Numbered from the stretch's first letter, positions 44,568-53,805 are shown. The stretch is DNA of 64,000 bases from an uncultured Caulobacterales bacterium (GCA_903862425.1 CAIOYC010000005.1:32740-96739); one strand, 5' to 3'. Notes: generated by a model from the sequence alone, not told the origin. Numbers and translations are program-made.

Positions 44568-45317
44568 TCAAACCTGTGCGCTGCCGCCGTCCGCGAACAG
44601 TTCGATGCCGTTCACGTAACTGCTGTCTATCGAGGCAAGGAATAGCGCCACCTGGGCGATCTCCTTAGGCTCGGCGAGCCGCCCGAGGGGCGTCGTGCTG
44701 CGCACCATCTCCTGCATCTGCTCGTTCGCCTCGGAGGTTGGCGTTAGCTCGTGCCAACCCGGGGTCGAAGTGCTGCCTGGGGCTAGCACATTTACGCGGA
44801 TCCCGCGCGGGGCGAGTTCTAAGATCCAACTGCGAGCGAAGCTGCGAATGGCGGCTTTGCTCGCGCTGTAGACGCTAAACGATGGGATGCCCGTCGATCC
44901 GGCTGTTGATCCAGTCAGTATGATCGAGGCGCCGTCCTGGAGCAAAGGCAGAGCCTTCTGCACCGTAAAGAGGGTCCCCTTCACATTGGTGTCGAACGTT
45001 GCGGTGTAATGCGCTTCGTCGATCGCCTGGAGTGGACGGAAGCTCCCGCCGCCGGCGTTAGCGAACAGAACATCGATCTTCTGGTTTTGCGCGCCCACGA
45101 CTTCGTAGAGTGCATCAATGTCCGTCGGGTCGGAAATGTCGCCCCGGATCCCGGTGGCGAGCGACCCTATCGATTTCACCGCCGCGTCCAGTTCGGCTTG
45201 GCGTCGACCGGTTATAAAGACCTTGGCCCCCTCCAGAGCGAAGAGTTTTGCCGAGGCGAGTCCAATGCCGGTGCTTCCTCCAGTGATGACGGCGACTTTA
45301 TCCTTGAGCTTGCCCAC
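44568..45317 (-). CDS. Short-chain dehydrogenase/reductase (SDR)
   Basis: A 249-residue classical SDR: cofactor motif TGGSTGIG near residue 15, NAG in LFANAGGG, Ser/Tyr/Lys in TGSTAGSTG and YSASKAA, and the ending YVNGIELFADGG. Substrate unknown. The start is GTG 45317 with AGGAG upstream; longer in-frame starts have no support. A decayed C-terminal copy of it lies at 39.3 kb. It is transcribed opposite to its neighbours. Confidence 0.92.
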   Translation of the reverse strand: MGKLKDKVAVITGGSTGIGLASAKLFALEGAKVFITGRRQAELDAAVKSIGSLATGIRGDISDPTDIDALYEVVGAQNQKIDVLFANAGGGSFRPLQAIDEAHYTATFDTNVKGTLFTVQKALPLLQDGASIILTGSTAGSTGIPSFSVYSASKAAIRSFARSWILELAPRGIRVNVLAPGSTSTPGWHELTPTSEANEQMQEMVRSTTPLGRLAEPKEIAQVALFLASIDSSYVNGIELFADGGSAQV

Positions 45318-45602
45318 TACGGTTCTCCTGTTTTCGAGTGTCGGGATCTGTATGTCGGCGGTTCTCAGGCGAGAACCTCCGCCAAACCTCCGAAGTTTGC
45401 CCCGTCCAGGCGTCCAGGCGCGGTGAGATGACGTTATTCGCTGCGAGCATCCGTGCGGCGAAGTGCGGGTCACCTATGCCAGGCTAGCAAGTTCCAACAT
45501 CGCCTCTCGGGAAGGCCTGGGGGATCGGAGCTAGCATGTAGCCCTCGCGCCGGCCAACGGGTGGCGGCCGACAACCTCCGGCCCTTTTTAAGGAGACGCC
45601 CA

Positions 45603-46190
45603 ATGTCCGCCAATCCGTTAGCAAAGCGGGCCATCTACGCAGCGAGCCGATCAGCCGTCATCTTGAGCGCGGCGTCGATCGCCCACTTGGGTTCGAGTGA
45701 GAGCTCGTCGACTGCCTATGAAAGCTGGCCGGCGCGACGAACAGGTCTGGTTGAACGCCTCTTTCCACAGGCGGCGACAAGTCTGGTGGTCATCGATCAG
45801 AAACTGTCGGTCAGCGACGCCGCAGGCAAGTTCGCGGCTGGGGTGGAAATGCTGGTGGTCGTCGGCGGCGACAGCGCCGTTGTCGGCGTTCTCACTAAAA
45901 CTGATGTATTATCTCATCTAACCCTGCCGCAGATACGCCAGTCTGCTCACCACGTCCCGGCCTCTGTCCTCATGAGCCGCGATGTTGTTCGTTGCCGCCC
46001 GACCGACCGACTGGGCGGGGTCTGGGACATGATGCACGCGCTCGATCTTCGGAACATTCCAATAACCTGCGCCGAGCTCAAACCCCTCGGAATCGTCAAT
46101 GCTAGGCACGCCCTGATTGCGATGCTCGAAGAGGCTGAAGACGAGGATGTCATGCTTCGCGACTACATCATGGGCGTCGGCTACCGCTGA
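45603..46190 (+). CDS. CBS-domain protein
   Basis: A 195-residue protein with two CBS motifs in the last 130 residues: the first around SLVVIDQKLSVSDAAGKF and VVGVLTKTDVLSHL, the second around DVVRCRPTDRLGGVWDMM and LGIVNARHAL. CBS pairs bind adenine nucleotides and regulate partners. ATG 45603 has AAGGAGACGCCCA just before it. The N-terminal 60 residues are not recognised. It precedes a small membrane protein and an NTF2-like gene in the same direction. Confidence 0.87.
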   Translation: MSANPLAKRAIYAASRSAVILSAASIAHLGSSESSSTAYESWPARRTGLVERLFPQAATSLVVIDQKLSVSDAAGKFAAGVEMLVVVGGDSAVVGVLTKTDVLSHLTLPQIRQSAHHVPASVLMSRDVVRCRPTDRLGGVWDMMHALDLRNIPITCAELKPLGIVNARHALIAMLEEAEDEDVMLRDYIMGVGYR

Positions 46191-46234
46191 GCCACCGACC
46201 GTTACACTGGCAGCCACCTATTGAGGGCGAACAC

Positions 46235-46498
46235 ATGCGCAATATTCCAATCTGGGAGCGCGCGACGTTTCCGTCCCGTTCTTACGCTAGCGGCAACCTC
46301 GCCATACATTTACTGCGAGGTGGCGCGGCTCTGGCCATCTCGGCTATTGGGATCGCCGCGATCCCGAAGATCGGCTGGTGGGTGCTGCTCGCCGCACCGG
46401 TGGTCCTCTGGCTTTTGAGAGGATGTCCGGCGTGTTGGTTGATGGGGCTGTTGCAAACCTTCGAGATGAGCGCTGAGCGCCGCCGAACTCGCCGGTGA
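46235..46498 (+). CDS. Small membrane protein with RGCPACW motif
   Basis: An 87-residue protein with two membrane helices and the ending RGCPACWLMGLLQTFE. The cysteine pair after the second helix recalls small membrane proteins found with rhodanese or oxidative-stress genes, but I cannot name the family with confidence. ATG 46235; it follows the CBS gene by 44 bases and is likely co-transcribed. Confidence 0.7.
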   Translation: MRNIPIWERATFPSRSYASGNLAIHLLRGGAALAISAIGIAAIPKIGWWVLLAAPVVLWLLRGCPACWLMGLLQTFEMSAERRRTRR

Positions 46499-46700
46499 TA
46501 TCCACTGACGCGCAGGCATGGTTGACGACCCGCCTTCAGCACCGATGCTCACCTTGGCCGGTTCGCCAATTGGAGCCACCAGTCAATGCCCCATTATGCA
46601 ATGCAAAGCGAAAGACGACGTCAGAGCGCTGATGCCAACATTGCGATGCCACTGCTGGCGAATTTACCCGACCGATCGTTCCACGACAGAGGAATCCATC

Positions 46701-47111
46701 ATGACTGTCGACCAGAATCGCGTGATCGCGCATGAGTTCCTTGGCGCCATCGGATCAAACGCCGACCCCAAGAGCTTTGCCGCCATGTTTACCGAGGATG
46801 TGGTGTTCGAAGTGCCAGGCGACTTAGGCGCGCTCCCCTGGATTGGGCGAAAAACCGGACGGGCGGCCGTTGAGCATTTCGTGGCCAACGCAGGAGACTT
46901 GCTCGTGCGCGAGCGGTTTGATGTCCTCGACATCCTGGCCAGCGATACGCGGGCGGCTGTTCTGGGCGAGTTGGCCAGCCGGGTCGTCGCTACCGGCCGC
47001 CTGATCGAGATGTCATTCGCCATCATCCTTACCGTAAGCGAGGGTAAGATCTCTCGATTTTTGATGCTGGAAGACAGTTTTGCTGTCTCAAACGCGGCGA
47101 GACGTAACTAG
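46701..47111 (+). CDS. SnoaL/NTF2-like protein, copy 2
   Basis: A 136-residue NTF2-like protein, paralogue of the one at 38808 (shared VPGD, LPWIG, ASRVVATGRLIE and FLMLEDSFAVS). ATG 46701 has GAGGAA seven bases upstream; an earlier in-frame start adds a leader with no family likeness. Function unknown. It converges with the DUF983 copy 2 gene across a 212-bp gap that holds no gene. Confidence 0.86.
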   Translation: MTVDQNRVIAHEFLGAIGSNADPKSFAAMFTEDVVFEVPGDLGALPWIGRKTGRAAVEHFVANAGDLLVRERFDVLDILASDTRAAVLGELASRVVATGRLIEMSFAIILTVSEGKISRFLMLEDSFAVSNAARRN

Positions 47112-47323
47112 CGCTGGGTGACTTTCAACTAATTGAATTAACGCGTATTTCGATCTGAGACTGCCCGTTCGATTCGGGTGTAGACGTCCCGCCGCCTTTA
47201 CAAATCCGGGACTGCCTTCGCCGTCGCGCAAACTTGGTAAGCGCTGACATTGGGGCTTAGCTATGCGGCAGGGCCAACTTGTTGTCATGAATATCGAGGC
47301 GATGTCACAGGCCCGCAAACCGC

Positions 47324-47812
47324 CTATTTGGGGCCATCTTTTCTCCACTTCGAGAAATTACGGCGATCCGTTACAAAGCCGCCTTCACCATGCTTGCCGA
47401 TACTGTCCCAATGCCCTTCCCCCGCCTTGTGAACGTACTGTTCGGCGACGAGCCAAGCCTTCACAGGGCGTAGGAGACCTAGACAGCCCACGCTTGCCAA
47501 CGGCATTACCACGGCGAACTGGAGCCAAATCGGCGGGGTCGAAGCCACTGCCCACCAAGCCCAAAGGCCTGTCACCACGAGCCCGACAAAGGTCATGACG
47601 AAGAAGGCGGGACCGTCCGCGGGGTCGGCGAAGCTGAAGTCGAGTCCACAGACACCACAACGGGCCGCCAAGGTGAGGAACCCGGCGAAGAGCCTGCCAC
47701 GTCCGCATCGCGGACAACGACATCGTAGACCAGCCACAATGCTTGTCGGGGTTTCGTAGGGTGGCCCCAACAATTCGTTGACCGCCGGCGCTCGCTCTGG
47801 AATCCGCCTCAC
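47324..47812 (-). CDS. DUF983 membrane protein, copy 2
   Basis: A 162-residue DUF983 protein with [36 protein letters not shown], two membrane helices and [17 protein letters not shown]; it then runs 30 residues further than copy 1, with a basic unique tail. The GTG start at 47812 overlaps the stop of wrbA (GTGA), so it is the second gene of a two-gene leftward operon. Four cysteines probably bind zinc. Confidence 0.88.
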   Translation of the reverse strand: MRRIPERAPAVNELLGPPYETPTSIVAGLRCRCPRCGRGRLFAGFLTLAARCGVCGLDFSFADPADGPAFFVMTFVGLVVTGLWAWWAVASTPPIWLQFAVVMPLASVGCLGLLRPVKAWLVAEQYVHKAGEGHWDSIGKHGEGGFVTDRRNFSKWRKDGPK

Positions 47813-48411
47813 TGTTTGGACAGCCTCGCTGCCGTTTGGGCGACGAGTTGGCCCTGGTGACGCGCCCCGGCCAGCTCGATCATGCTCGGTTGGCGGCTGC
47901 CGTCCGCCCCGGCGATCGTCGTGGCCCCGTAGGGCGCGCCGCCGACGATTTCGTCTAGGGTCATCTGGCCCTGGTGGCTATAGGGCAGGCCCACGACGAC
48001 CATGCCGAAATGCAGAAGGTTGGTGATTATCGAAAACAAGGTCGTCTCGTTTCCGCCGTGTTGGGTCGCTGAGGAGGTGAACGCCGCACCAACCTTGCCG
48101 TTCAAGGCCCCCCGCGCCCAGAGCCCCCCGGCCTGATCGAGAAAGTTCGCCATCTGCGAGGCCATCCGGCCGAAGCGTGTCCCGACACCCACGATGATCG
48201 CGTCATAGTCTGCAAGATCCTCGATGGACGCGATCGGCGCCCCCTGGTTGATTTTGAAATGCGCAGCCTTGGCGACGTCCTCGGGCACCAGTTCCGGCAC
48301 GCGTTTCACATCAACCTGTGCCCCCGCCTCGCGCGCGCCATCAGCAATGGCGTGGGCCATCAGTTCGATGTGGCCATAGGCGGAATAATAGAGGACCAGG
48401 ACCTTGGTCAT
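47809..48411 (-). CDS. wrbA: NAD(P)H:quinone oxidoreductase WrbA
   Basis: A 200-residue flavodoxin-like Wrb[17 protein letters not shown] is the FMN phosphate-binding loop, [18 protein letters not shown] and the [10 protein letters not shown] stretch are family blocks, and the end [17 protein letters not shown] is typical. WrbA reduces quinones with two electrons and is a stress enzyme. ATG 48411 is the family start; a longer frame upstream is rejected. It is first in the operon with DUF983 copy 2. Confidence 0.96.
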   Translation of the reverse strand: MTKVLVLYYSAYGHIELMAHAIADGAREAGAQVDVKRVPELVPEDVAKAAHFKINQGAPIASIEDLADYDAIIVGVGTRFGRMASQMANFLDQAGGLWARGALNGKVGAAFTSSATQHGGNETTLFSIITNLLHFGMVVVGLPYSHQGQMTLDEIVGGAPYGATTIAGADGSRQPSMIELAGARHQGQLVAQTAARLSKQ

Positions 48412-48678
48412 GAGCGGCTCCTTGGAACAGTTTCGATGGTCGCCCGGCGGCACACTGCCCTTGCCGAGGCTGCCGACCTTAATGGTCGGCGCGCGATGAA
48501 AGGTAACGCCCGCCGCGCGGCCGCTCTAAGCGAGCCGATGTGAGTTGTCGTGAGCCTACCGCCGGCGTGATCCATCAGCGCGCCGCCAGTTGAAAATCGT
48601 GCAAATTTGATCGACGGCCCCGCCGATCGCGGGTCTCTCTCACGGACGCACCAAAGGGTCTGGCCGTTGGAGATAGCC

Positions 48679-49149
48679 ATGATTGCACGCGCGAAGAGGT
48701 CGATGAGTCTCCGGCTCGCTGTATTGCTGGTTTTCGCCTCACCAACGCTAGGTTTGGCCGCAGACGCGAACGGGAGAGTGCGCATCGCGGAGCATCAGGT
48801 CACAGGACCGCTCAAGGCTTCTGGCTCTGACGCCGACGACCTGGCCTTTCTGGCGGAGAACAGGCCGGCGATGGACCGCATGATGGCCGGCATGGACATC
48901 ACGCCTTCCCACGACGTGGACCGAGACTTCGCCGCCATGATGATCCCGCATCACCAGGGCGCCGTCGACATGGCTGTGCTGGAACTGCGTTACGGCCGCA
49001 ACGAACAGCTCCGCCGGATCGCCCAGGAGATCATCGTTGACCAGCAGCAGGAAATCGCCGCCATGCGCCTGGCGCTCGGACAGCCGCTGCCACCGTCCGC
49101 GCCCGCTCCGACCACATCTGCGCAAATGCACATGTCGATGACCCACTGA
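48679..49149 (+). CDS. DUF305 (CopM-like) periplasmic protein
   Basis: A 156-residue protein with a signal peptide (LRLAVLLVFASPTLGLAA) and a DUF305 domain: FAAMMIPHHQGAVDMAVLELRYG, then IIVDQQQEIAAMR. The Met/His pattern and MSMTH tail fit metal binding, as in the copper-binding CopM. It may bind copper in the periplasm. ATG 48679 with GGAGAT upstream. It precedes the beta-propeller gene by 13 bases and likely shares its transcript. Confidence 0.9.
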   Translation: MIARAKRSMSLRLAVLLVFASPTLGLAADANGRVRIAEHQVTGPLKASGSDADDLAFLAENRPAMDRMMAGMDITPSHDVDRDFAAMMIPHHQGAVDMAVLELRYGRNEQLRRIAQEIIVDQQQEIAAMRLALGQPLPPSAPAPTTSAQMHMSMTH

Positions 49150-49162
49150 CGGAGTAATAGAC

Positions 49163-50617
49163 ATGAAGACTTGGCCGACCTTATTGCTCCTGAGCACCAT
49201 ATTCATCGGCCCGGCCTGCCAAGCCGGCCAGGCTCCATACGCGTCCGGCGCGCCCAACATCGCGATCAGCCATGCTGACCGTGTCTACGCCGCAGAGCAA
49301 TTTTCCAACACGGTCTCTGTGATCGATCCGGCCTCCAATGAGCTGTTGGGCGTTATCCGTCTGGGCGATCCTCAACCCACTAACTTTAGTCCGCTCTACC
49401 GTGGCCAGGTGTTGGTGCACGGCATGGGCTTCTCACCTGACCGCAAGACCATTGCCGTGGTCTCGATCGGGTCGAACTCGGTGACGTTTATTGATACGGC
49501 CACAAACCGTGTCTTGCACACCACCTATGTCGGGCGCTCGCCGCACGAAGCCTTCTTCACGCCGGACGGGCGCGAGGTCTGGGTCACAATACGTGGGGAG
49601 AACTACGTCTCTGTTCTGAACGCCAGCACGTTCGAAGAGACGAGCCGCATTAAGACGCCCGGCGGCCCAGGCATGGCGATCTTTTCGCCGGATGGCCGGT
49701 TCGGCTACGTCTGCTCCTCATTCAATCCCGAGGTCGTTGTCTTCGACGTGAAGACCCACACCGAAGTCGGGCGCGTTCCTCAAATTAGCCCGTTCTGCCC
49801 CAACATCGCCGCCACGCCCGACGGTACGCAGGTCTGGTATACGCAAAAAGACACTGGCAAGACCGTCGTTATCAACGCGCTCCCGCCATTCAACACCCTG
49901 ACGGTGATCGACACGGGCCCGATCACCAATCATGTCAATTTCGTCGACACCGATCGCGGCAAGTTCGCCTATGTCACCGTAGGCGGCCTGGACCAGGTGC
50001 AGGTCTTCAGACGGAACGACTTCTCGAAGATTGCGACCATATCCGTCGGCCATCTTCCACATGGCATTTGGCCTTCCGGCGACGGGACCCGCGTTTACGT
50101 GGGTCTTGAGAACCAGGATGCGATGGACGCGATCGACACGGCCACAAACACGGTGATCGCCACCATCCCCATCGGCCAGGCGGCGCAGGCGGTGAACTAC
50201 GTTCCGGGCGCGGTGCCAAGCGGAAACGGCCGGGATGGCCTGCAGCCCCTGGGCGTGGCCGGCGCAGCCGCCCACTTTTCTCTCGGCCCACGGGGTGGCC
50301 CCGCCACAACCAGCGTTAGCCTGTTCGACCAGGGCCTGGTCCAGGTCGTCCAGGCCGCCGTGACAGGTTTGCAGCCCAATTCGCCTTACTTGCTGGCTCT
50401 GTCCGACCATCAGGATGGAAGCGGCGCCCTTCAACCGCTCGCGGCGTTTATGACAAATCCCGCTGGCGCAGCGATCGTGAACGCGACTGGGCCCATCCGC
50501 CAACTCGTCCGCGGCGAAGGCGCAACCTCCCGCCGATATCTTGTCGTCGCGTCGGGCGTCCCAGCCGACCCAGGACCGGCGCTACAGGTCCAGGCTGCGG
50601 ATCGCGTCGAACCTTAA
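49163..50617 (+). CDS. YVTN-type beta-propeller secreted protein
   Basis: A 484-residue exported protein with a signal peptide. Repeats of the YVTN/NHL-like form recur: NTVSVIDPASNELLG, SVTFIDTATNRVLHT, YVSVLNASTFEETSR, DAMDAIDTATNTVIA; together they fill a seven-bladed propeller up to about residue 340. A C-terminal domain of about 130 residues follows. Such proteins sit in the periplasm as binding or scaffold proteins; a few are linked to metal or quinoprotein systems. GGAG precedes ATG 49163. It follows the DUF305 gene closely. Confidence 0.86.
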   Translation: MKTWPTLLLLSTIFIGPACQAGQAPYASGAPNIAISHADRVYAAEQFSNTVSVIDPASNELLGVIRLGDPQPTNFSPLYRGQVLVHGMGFSPDRKTIAVVSIGSNSVTFIDTATNRVLHTTYVGRSPHEAFFTPDGREVWVTIRGENYVSVLNASTFEETSRIKTPGGPGMAIFSPDGRFGYVCSSFNPEVVVFDVKTHTEVGRVPQISPFCPNIAATPDGTQVWYTQKDTGKTVVINALPPFNTLTVIDTGPITNHVNFVDTDRGKFAYVTVGGLDQVQVFRRNDFSKIATISVGHLPHGIWPSGDGTRVYVGLENQDAMDAIDTATNTVIATIPIGQAAQAVNYVPGAVPSGNGRDGLQPLGVAGAAAHFSLGPRGGPATTSVSLFDQGLVQVVQAAVTGLQPNSPYLLALSDHQDGSGALQPLAAFMTNPAGAAIVNATGPIRQLVRGEGATSRRYLVVASGVPADPGPALQVQAADRVEP

Positions 50618-50930
50618 CCTCCTGCCCGATATGACCCGCGCTGACAGCTGCTACTTGCCGGCCCGATTTGCCGCCGGGCGTAGTTCTGCATGAGCCGACC
50701 TTCCGCCCACCCGCGAGCGAACGGGTAACGAGGTCCATCGCCGTGTCATCTGCACACCTCGGTTGAGCCTGTGGCCCAACGTGCCTGGCCCCCCTCAAAC
50801 CCCGGCTGGCCAGGCCGGTCACAGCGGCTGCTCGTTGTCCTCCAGGTCACAACACAATCTAATGCCACCTCACGTCGGAATATTTCTGGAAGTCGTAAGT
50901 TTCGTGACAACCGAGCTGAAAGGAACCAAG
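50618..50930. other. Intergenic region upstream of dps
   Basis: About 310 bp with no supported gene. CCTGGCC at 50784-50790 and GGCCAGG at 50808-50814 can pair in a 7-bp stem across a 17-base loop. No T tract follows. The stretch carries the dps promoter, but I cannot place it; no obvious OxyR- or Fur-type palindrome is visible to me. Confidence 0.4.
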
Positions 50931-51434
50931 ATGGGCACGGACAATCAACTAGCAGTGAGCCTGGCGACGATTGAAGGGCGAAACTCGAACGCGATCGACC
51001 GGCTTGCAATGGCGCTCAATACGCTCCTGGCCGACATGTTCGCGCTTTACCTAAAGACAAAGAATTTTCATTGGCACGTTGGGGGTCCCAATTTCCGTGA
51101 CTACCATTTGCTGCTGGACGCCCAGGCCAACATGGTGTTCGCCACGACCGACGCGATCGCTGAAAGGGTGCGCAAGATCGGCGCGCGGACCGTTCGATCC
51201 GTCGGTGACATCGCGAGGATGCAGCGACTTGCCGACAATGACGCGGAAGTGGTCTCGGCCCAGGATATGTTGCGCGAGCTGCAGGATGACAACGCCGCTT
51301 TGGTCATTCACTTGAAGGCGGCGCATCGGCTTTGCGAGCAAGCGGACGACATCGCAAGCGCCAGCCTGATCGAGACATGGGTCGATGAGGCTGAGCAGAG
51401 AGTCTGGTTCCTTTCTGAGGCTACTCGAGCCTGA
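50931..51434 (+). CDS. dps: Dps-family ferritin-like DNA-protection protein
   Basis: A 167-residue Dps: KTKNFHWHVGGPNFRDYH holds the ferroxidase histidines, and TTDAIAERVRKIG carries the Asp/Glu ligands at the dimer interface. Dps stores iron by consuming peroxide and shields DNA. ATG 50931 is preceded by AAGGAACCAAG. It converges with the methyltransferase gene, two stops one base apart. Confidence 0.95.
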   Translation: MGTDNQLAVSLATIEGRNSNAIDRLAMALNTLLADMFALYLKTKNFHWHVGGPNFRDYHLLLDAQANMVFATTDAIAERVRKIGARTVRSVGDIARMQRLADNDAEVVSAQDMLRELQDDNAALVIHLKAAHRLCEQADDIASASLIETWVDEAEQRVWFLSEATRA

Positions 51435-51435
51435 A

Positions 51436-52032
51436 TTATAGTCTCGCCGTTCGACCTTGGCGTTGTTCAGCTAACAAATGTCGCGCTGCCCTCGAGAAGC
51501 CTGCCGCTGTGATCGAGCCGGCGACAGGCCGAGTCAGGTGGCAGCCGCCCGCGACCGGGGTCCAAAAGGGTTCGATTCCCCGCTGCCAACGCTGGATCTT
51601 GGGGTCCGGCGACAGGCCATGTTCGGAAAACAGGAATTGGCCGTCTGGTCGCAGGACCCGTAGGGCCTCGGCCAAGGCGGCTTGCGGCGATCGGACCGAA
51701 CAGAGCGTGAAGGTGCAGACGATGGTGTCGAACGAAGCTGCATCGAATGGCAGGTTCTCGGCTTCGCCTTCTAGCACATCGACCCTTAGGCCGGCAGGCC
51801 GGGGCGCCACCTCGGCGATCTGGCGAAGGCCCTCGGAGGGGTCGACGCCCGTGACGCTCGCCACCCGAGCCGGATCATAGAAGGCCAGGTTGAGGCCGCC
51901 GCCGATGCCGAGTTCAAGGACTTGGCCGCTGGCCTTAGGGACGATTTTGGCACGCTGCCTTTGGATCGGCCGCGCGCCACAGGCGCAGCCAATCACGTGA
52001 GGCAGGATATGGCGCTCGTAGAATGACGCCAC
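51436..52032 (-). CDS. Class I SAM methyltransferase with altered C-terminus
   Basis: A 198-residue UbiE-like methyltransferase: VLELGIGGGLNLAF is motif I, then VTGVDPSEG, FDTIVCTFTLCSV and LRPDGQFLFSEHG. GTG 52032 has GGAGG upstream. After TAAGFS the last 15 residues (from RAARHLL) do not fit the usual tail, which instead survives in the fragment at 16557; the change falls exactly at the edge of the 107-bp repeat. It is last in the leftward SQR operon and follows ArsR by one base, an arrangement common for arsenic or metal methyltransferases, though no arsenic-specific cysteines are visible. Confidence 0.85.
   Translation of the reverse strand: MASFYERHILPHVIGCACGARPIQRQRAKIVPKASGQVLELGIGGGLNLAFYDPARVASVTGVDPSEGLRQIAEVAPRPAGLRVDVLEGEAENLPFDAASFDTIVCTFTLCSVRSPQAALAEALRVLRPDGQFLFSEHGLSPDPKIQRWQRGIEPFWTPVAGGCHLTRPVAGSITAAGFSRAARHLLAEQRQGRTARL
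51493..51599. repeat. 107-bp dispersed direct repeat, copy 2
   Basis: Matches 16641-16747 with one mismatch. Its left edge at 51493 coincides with the codon where this methyltransferase departs from the family tail. Confidence 0.95.
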
Positions 52033-52033
52033 C

Positions 52034-52330
52034 TCAGCCCCCTCCCCGTCGCTTCGCTACGAGTTCCGACAACACTTTGGCCAGCGCGAGCGCATCCTGG
52101 TCGGCGACCCGGTAGAAAATCGTCACGCCCTCGCGGCGGGTGGAGACGATCCTCGCCTTCCTAAGGCGGGCCAGGTGTTGCGACAACGCCGACTGAGAAA
52201 GATCGATATGCTGGGCCAGGTCGCTGACGGATCGCTCGCCCTGCTCAAGAAGGCCGAGAATCTGAAGGCGATGCTCGCTTGCCAGCGCCCAGAGCAGCCC
52301 GGTCGCGTCTCCAGTCCCCTCACTCGCCAT
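52034..52330 (-). CDS. ArsR-family regulator without obvious metal cysteines
   Basis: A 98-residue ArsR winged helix: LASEHRLQILGLLEQGERSVSDL, then DLSQSALSQHLARLRKARIV and REGVTIFYRV. It has no cysteine, so it is not a BigR- or ArsR-type thiol sensor, unlike the two other ArsR proteins here. It overlaps the TolC gene stop by 11 bases and precedes the methyltransferase by one base. Probably regulates its own operon. Confidence 0.92.
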   Translation of the reverse strand: MASEGTGDATGLLWALASEHRLQILGLLEQGERSVSDLAQHIDLSQSALSQHLARLRKARIVSTRREGVTIFYRVADQDALALAKVLSELVAKRRGGG

Positions 52331-53585
52331 GCAGAAGCGCGTTCAAGCGATAGGCGTCGACGACTTGCTGGCCGCGCGCGATGACCAGACCATCCCGCGC
52401 CGCGAGGGCTTCGCGCTCCGCGTCCAATAGGTCCACGGTCGGCTTTTGCCCAACACGAACTTCGTTGCGGACGCTCTCCAAGGCGCTGGCCGCGGCCGCC
52501 GATTGATCGGACGCCGCCTGGACCACGGCCCGGGCAGTCTGCACGTCCTGCCAAGCGCCGATAACGGCTTCGCGGACCTGCGCGCGCGCGGCATCCAGTG
52601 TTGCCTGGGCCGCGCGAACATCCGCGCGGGCCTCGCTGATCCGACCGCTGACGAGGCCTCCGGAGAACAGAGTCCAGCGCCCCTGGAAGCCGACGGTGAC
52701 GCCGTCGGCCCGATAGCCGGGGAAGAACTGGTCGCGGGTCGAGCTGGCAGAGGCGGTCAGCGCCACGGTCGGCAGACGGTCGGCTTGCGCATACCGGACA
52801 CCAGCGTCCGCCGCGCGCGCCGACGCTTCAGCGGCCAGAAGCGTTGGGCTGGATTGAGTGGCGGCTGCAACCGCGTCTTCAAGGGCCGCAGGCGAGGGGG
52901 GAATGTCGGAGAGCGGTTCGAGTGCGTCCGGCTCCACTCCGACAATAGTGGAAAAGTGAGCGCGAGCTCGGGCGACGTCGCCGTTGGCGCGAGCCAGGTC
53001 GGCCTGGGCGCTGGCGAGCCGGGCCCGGGCCTGATCTAGGTCGGTTCGCGGCGTCGCACCGTCCTTGAACTTCAGCTGCGCCTGCTGGACGATCTCACTC
53101 AGCTCTCGGACCTGGGCCTCATTGAGGGACAGCAACTGGCCTGCGCTCAGCACGGTGACGTAGGCTTCGGCCACCTGGGCCGACAACATGGCCTTTGCCC
53201 CTGCGGCCTGGGCCAGCGCCGCGTCCCGGCCTTCACGGGCGCGATCGATCGCCGCGTTGATCGCGCCGCCGGCGAACAGGGGCTGGCGCACTTCCAACGC
53301 GGCCCCGCGTGGCGAGACATTGCTGCGGCCAAAGCCAAAGAAGCCGCCTAGATCGGTCGTGCCCCAGCCGCTCTGCCCGGAGAGGACCACGGTCGGCAGC
53401 CGGCCGGCGTTGGCTTCCGACAGACGCGCGGTGGCGGCATCCGCCTGCGCCTTGGATTGCGCCAGAGTCGGATTTGACTTCTGAGCTAGCGCGATCGCCT
53501 CGGGGAGCGACATCGCGCTCGCCAAACCCGGAAGGCAGATCGCGGCCAAGGCCCCCAGGGCCGCACCGACGCGCAGGGCGGTCAA
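52320..53585 (-). CDS. TolC-family outer-membrane efflux protein
   Basis: A 421-residue TolC/OEP protein: signal peptide (LGALAAICLPGLASA), then MSLPEAIALAQKSNPTL and two long coiled-coil repeats ending in a QKPTVDLLDAEREALAARDG stretch typical of OEP proteins. The signal peptide fixes the start at TTG 53585, which overlaps the upstream DUF2892 stop (TTGA), a translational coupling; longer in-frame starts lack a leader. It probably serves the RND pump on the other side of the SQR/ArsR promoter. Confidence 0.9.
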   Translation of the reverse strand: MTALRVGAALGALAAICLPGLASAMSLPEAIALAQKSNPTLAQSKAQADAATARLSEANAGRLPTVVLSGQSGWGTTDLGGFFGFGRSNVSPRGAALEVRQPLFAGGAINAAIDRAREGRDAALAQAAGAKAMLSAQVAEAYVTVLSAGQLLSLNEAQVRELSEIVQQAQLKFKDGATPRTDLDQARARLASAQADLARANGDVARARAHFSTIVGVEPDALEPLSDIPPSPAALEDAVAAATQSSPTLLAAEASARAADAGVRYAQADRLPTVALTASASSTRDQFFPGYRADGVTVGFQGRWTLFSGGLVSGRISEARADVRAAQATLDAARAQVREAVIGAWQDVQTARAVVQAASDQSAAAASALESVRNEVRVGQKPTVDLLDAEREALAARDGLVIARGQQVVDAYRLNALLHGE

Positions 53586-53791
53586 CGGAAAGCGACGCCG
53601 GGCTTGGCGCCCAGCTTCTTGAACACCATTGCCGCCGGGCAAAACCCAGTGAAGGCGGCCTGGATCATGTTGAGACCGGCGAAGATCGACAGGCCGATCC
53701 ACCAGGGGTTCACGAAGTGGGCAAGCGCCACGCCCAGCAGCACGACGCAGCCGGCAAAGGCGAGAACCATACGATCGACACTCATGCTCAA
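53582..53791 (-). CDS. DUF2892 (YgaP-like) small membrane protein
   Basis: A 69-residue protein with two membrane helices: DRMVLAFAGCVVLLGVALA and WIGLSIFAGLNMIQAAF, followed by TGFCPAAMVFKKLG. DUF2892 is the membrane part of YgaP-type rhodaneses and occurs beside sulfide genes. A second one lies at 62122. Its stop overlaps the TolC start. It is the third gene of the leftward sulfide operon. Confidence 0.9.
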   Translation of the reverse strand: MSMSVDRMVLAFAGCVVLLGVALAHFVNPWWIGLSIFAGLNMIQAAFTGFCPAAMVFKKLGAKPGVAFR

Positions 53792-53805
53792 AGTCCTTTC
53801 GCGGA

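Noticed and set aside
49718..50503. 261-codon reverse frame over the beta-propeller gene
   Set aside because: Shadow; the forward frame has the repeats and a signal peptide.
50784..50814. 7-bp stem in front of dps as a terminator or regulator
   Set aside because: Long loop and no T tract; noted only in the intergenic entry.
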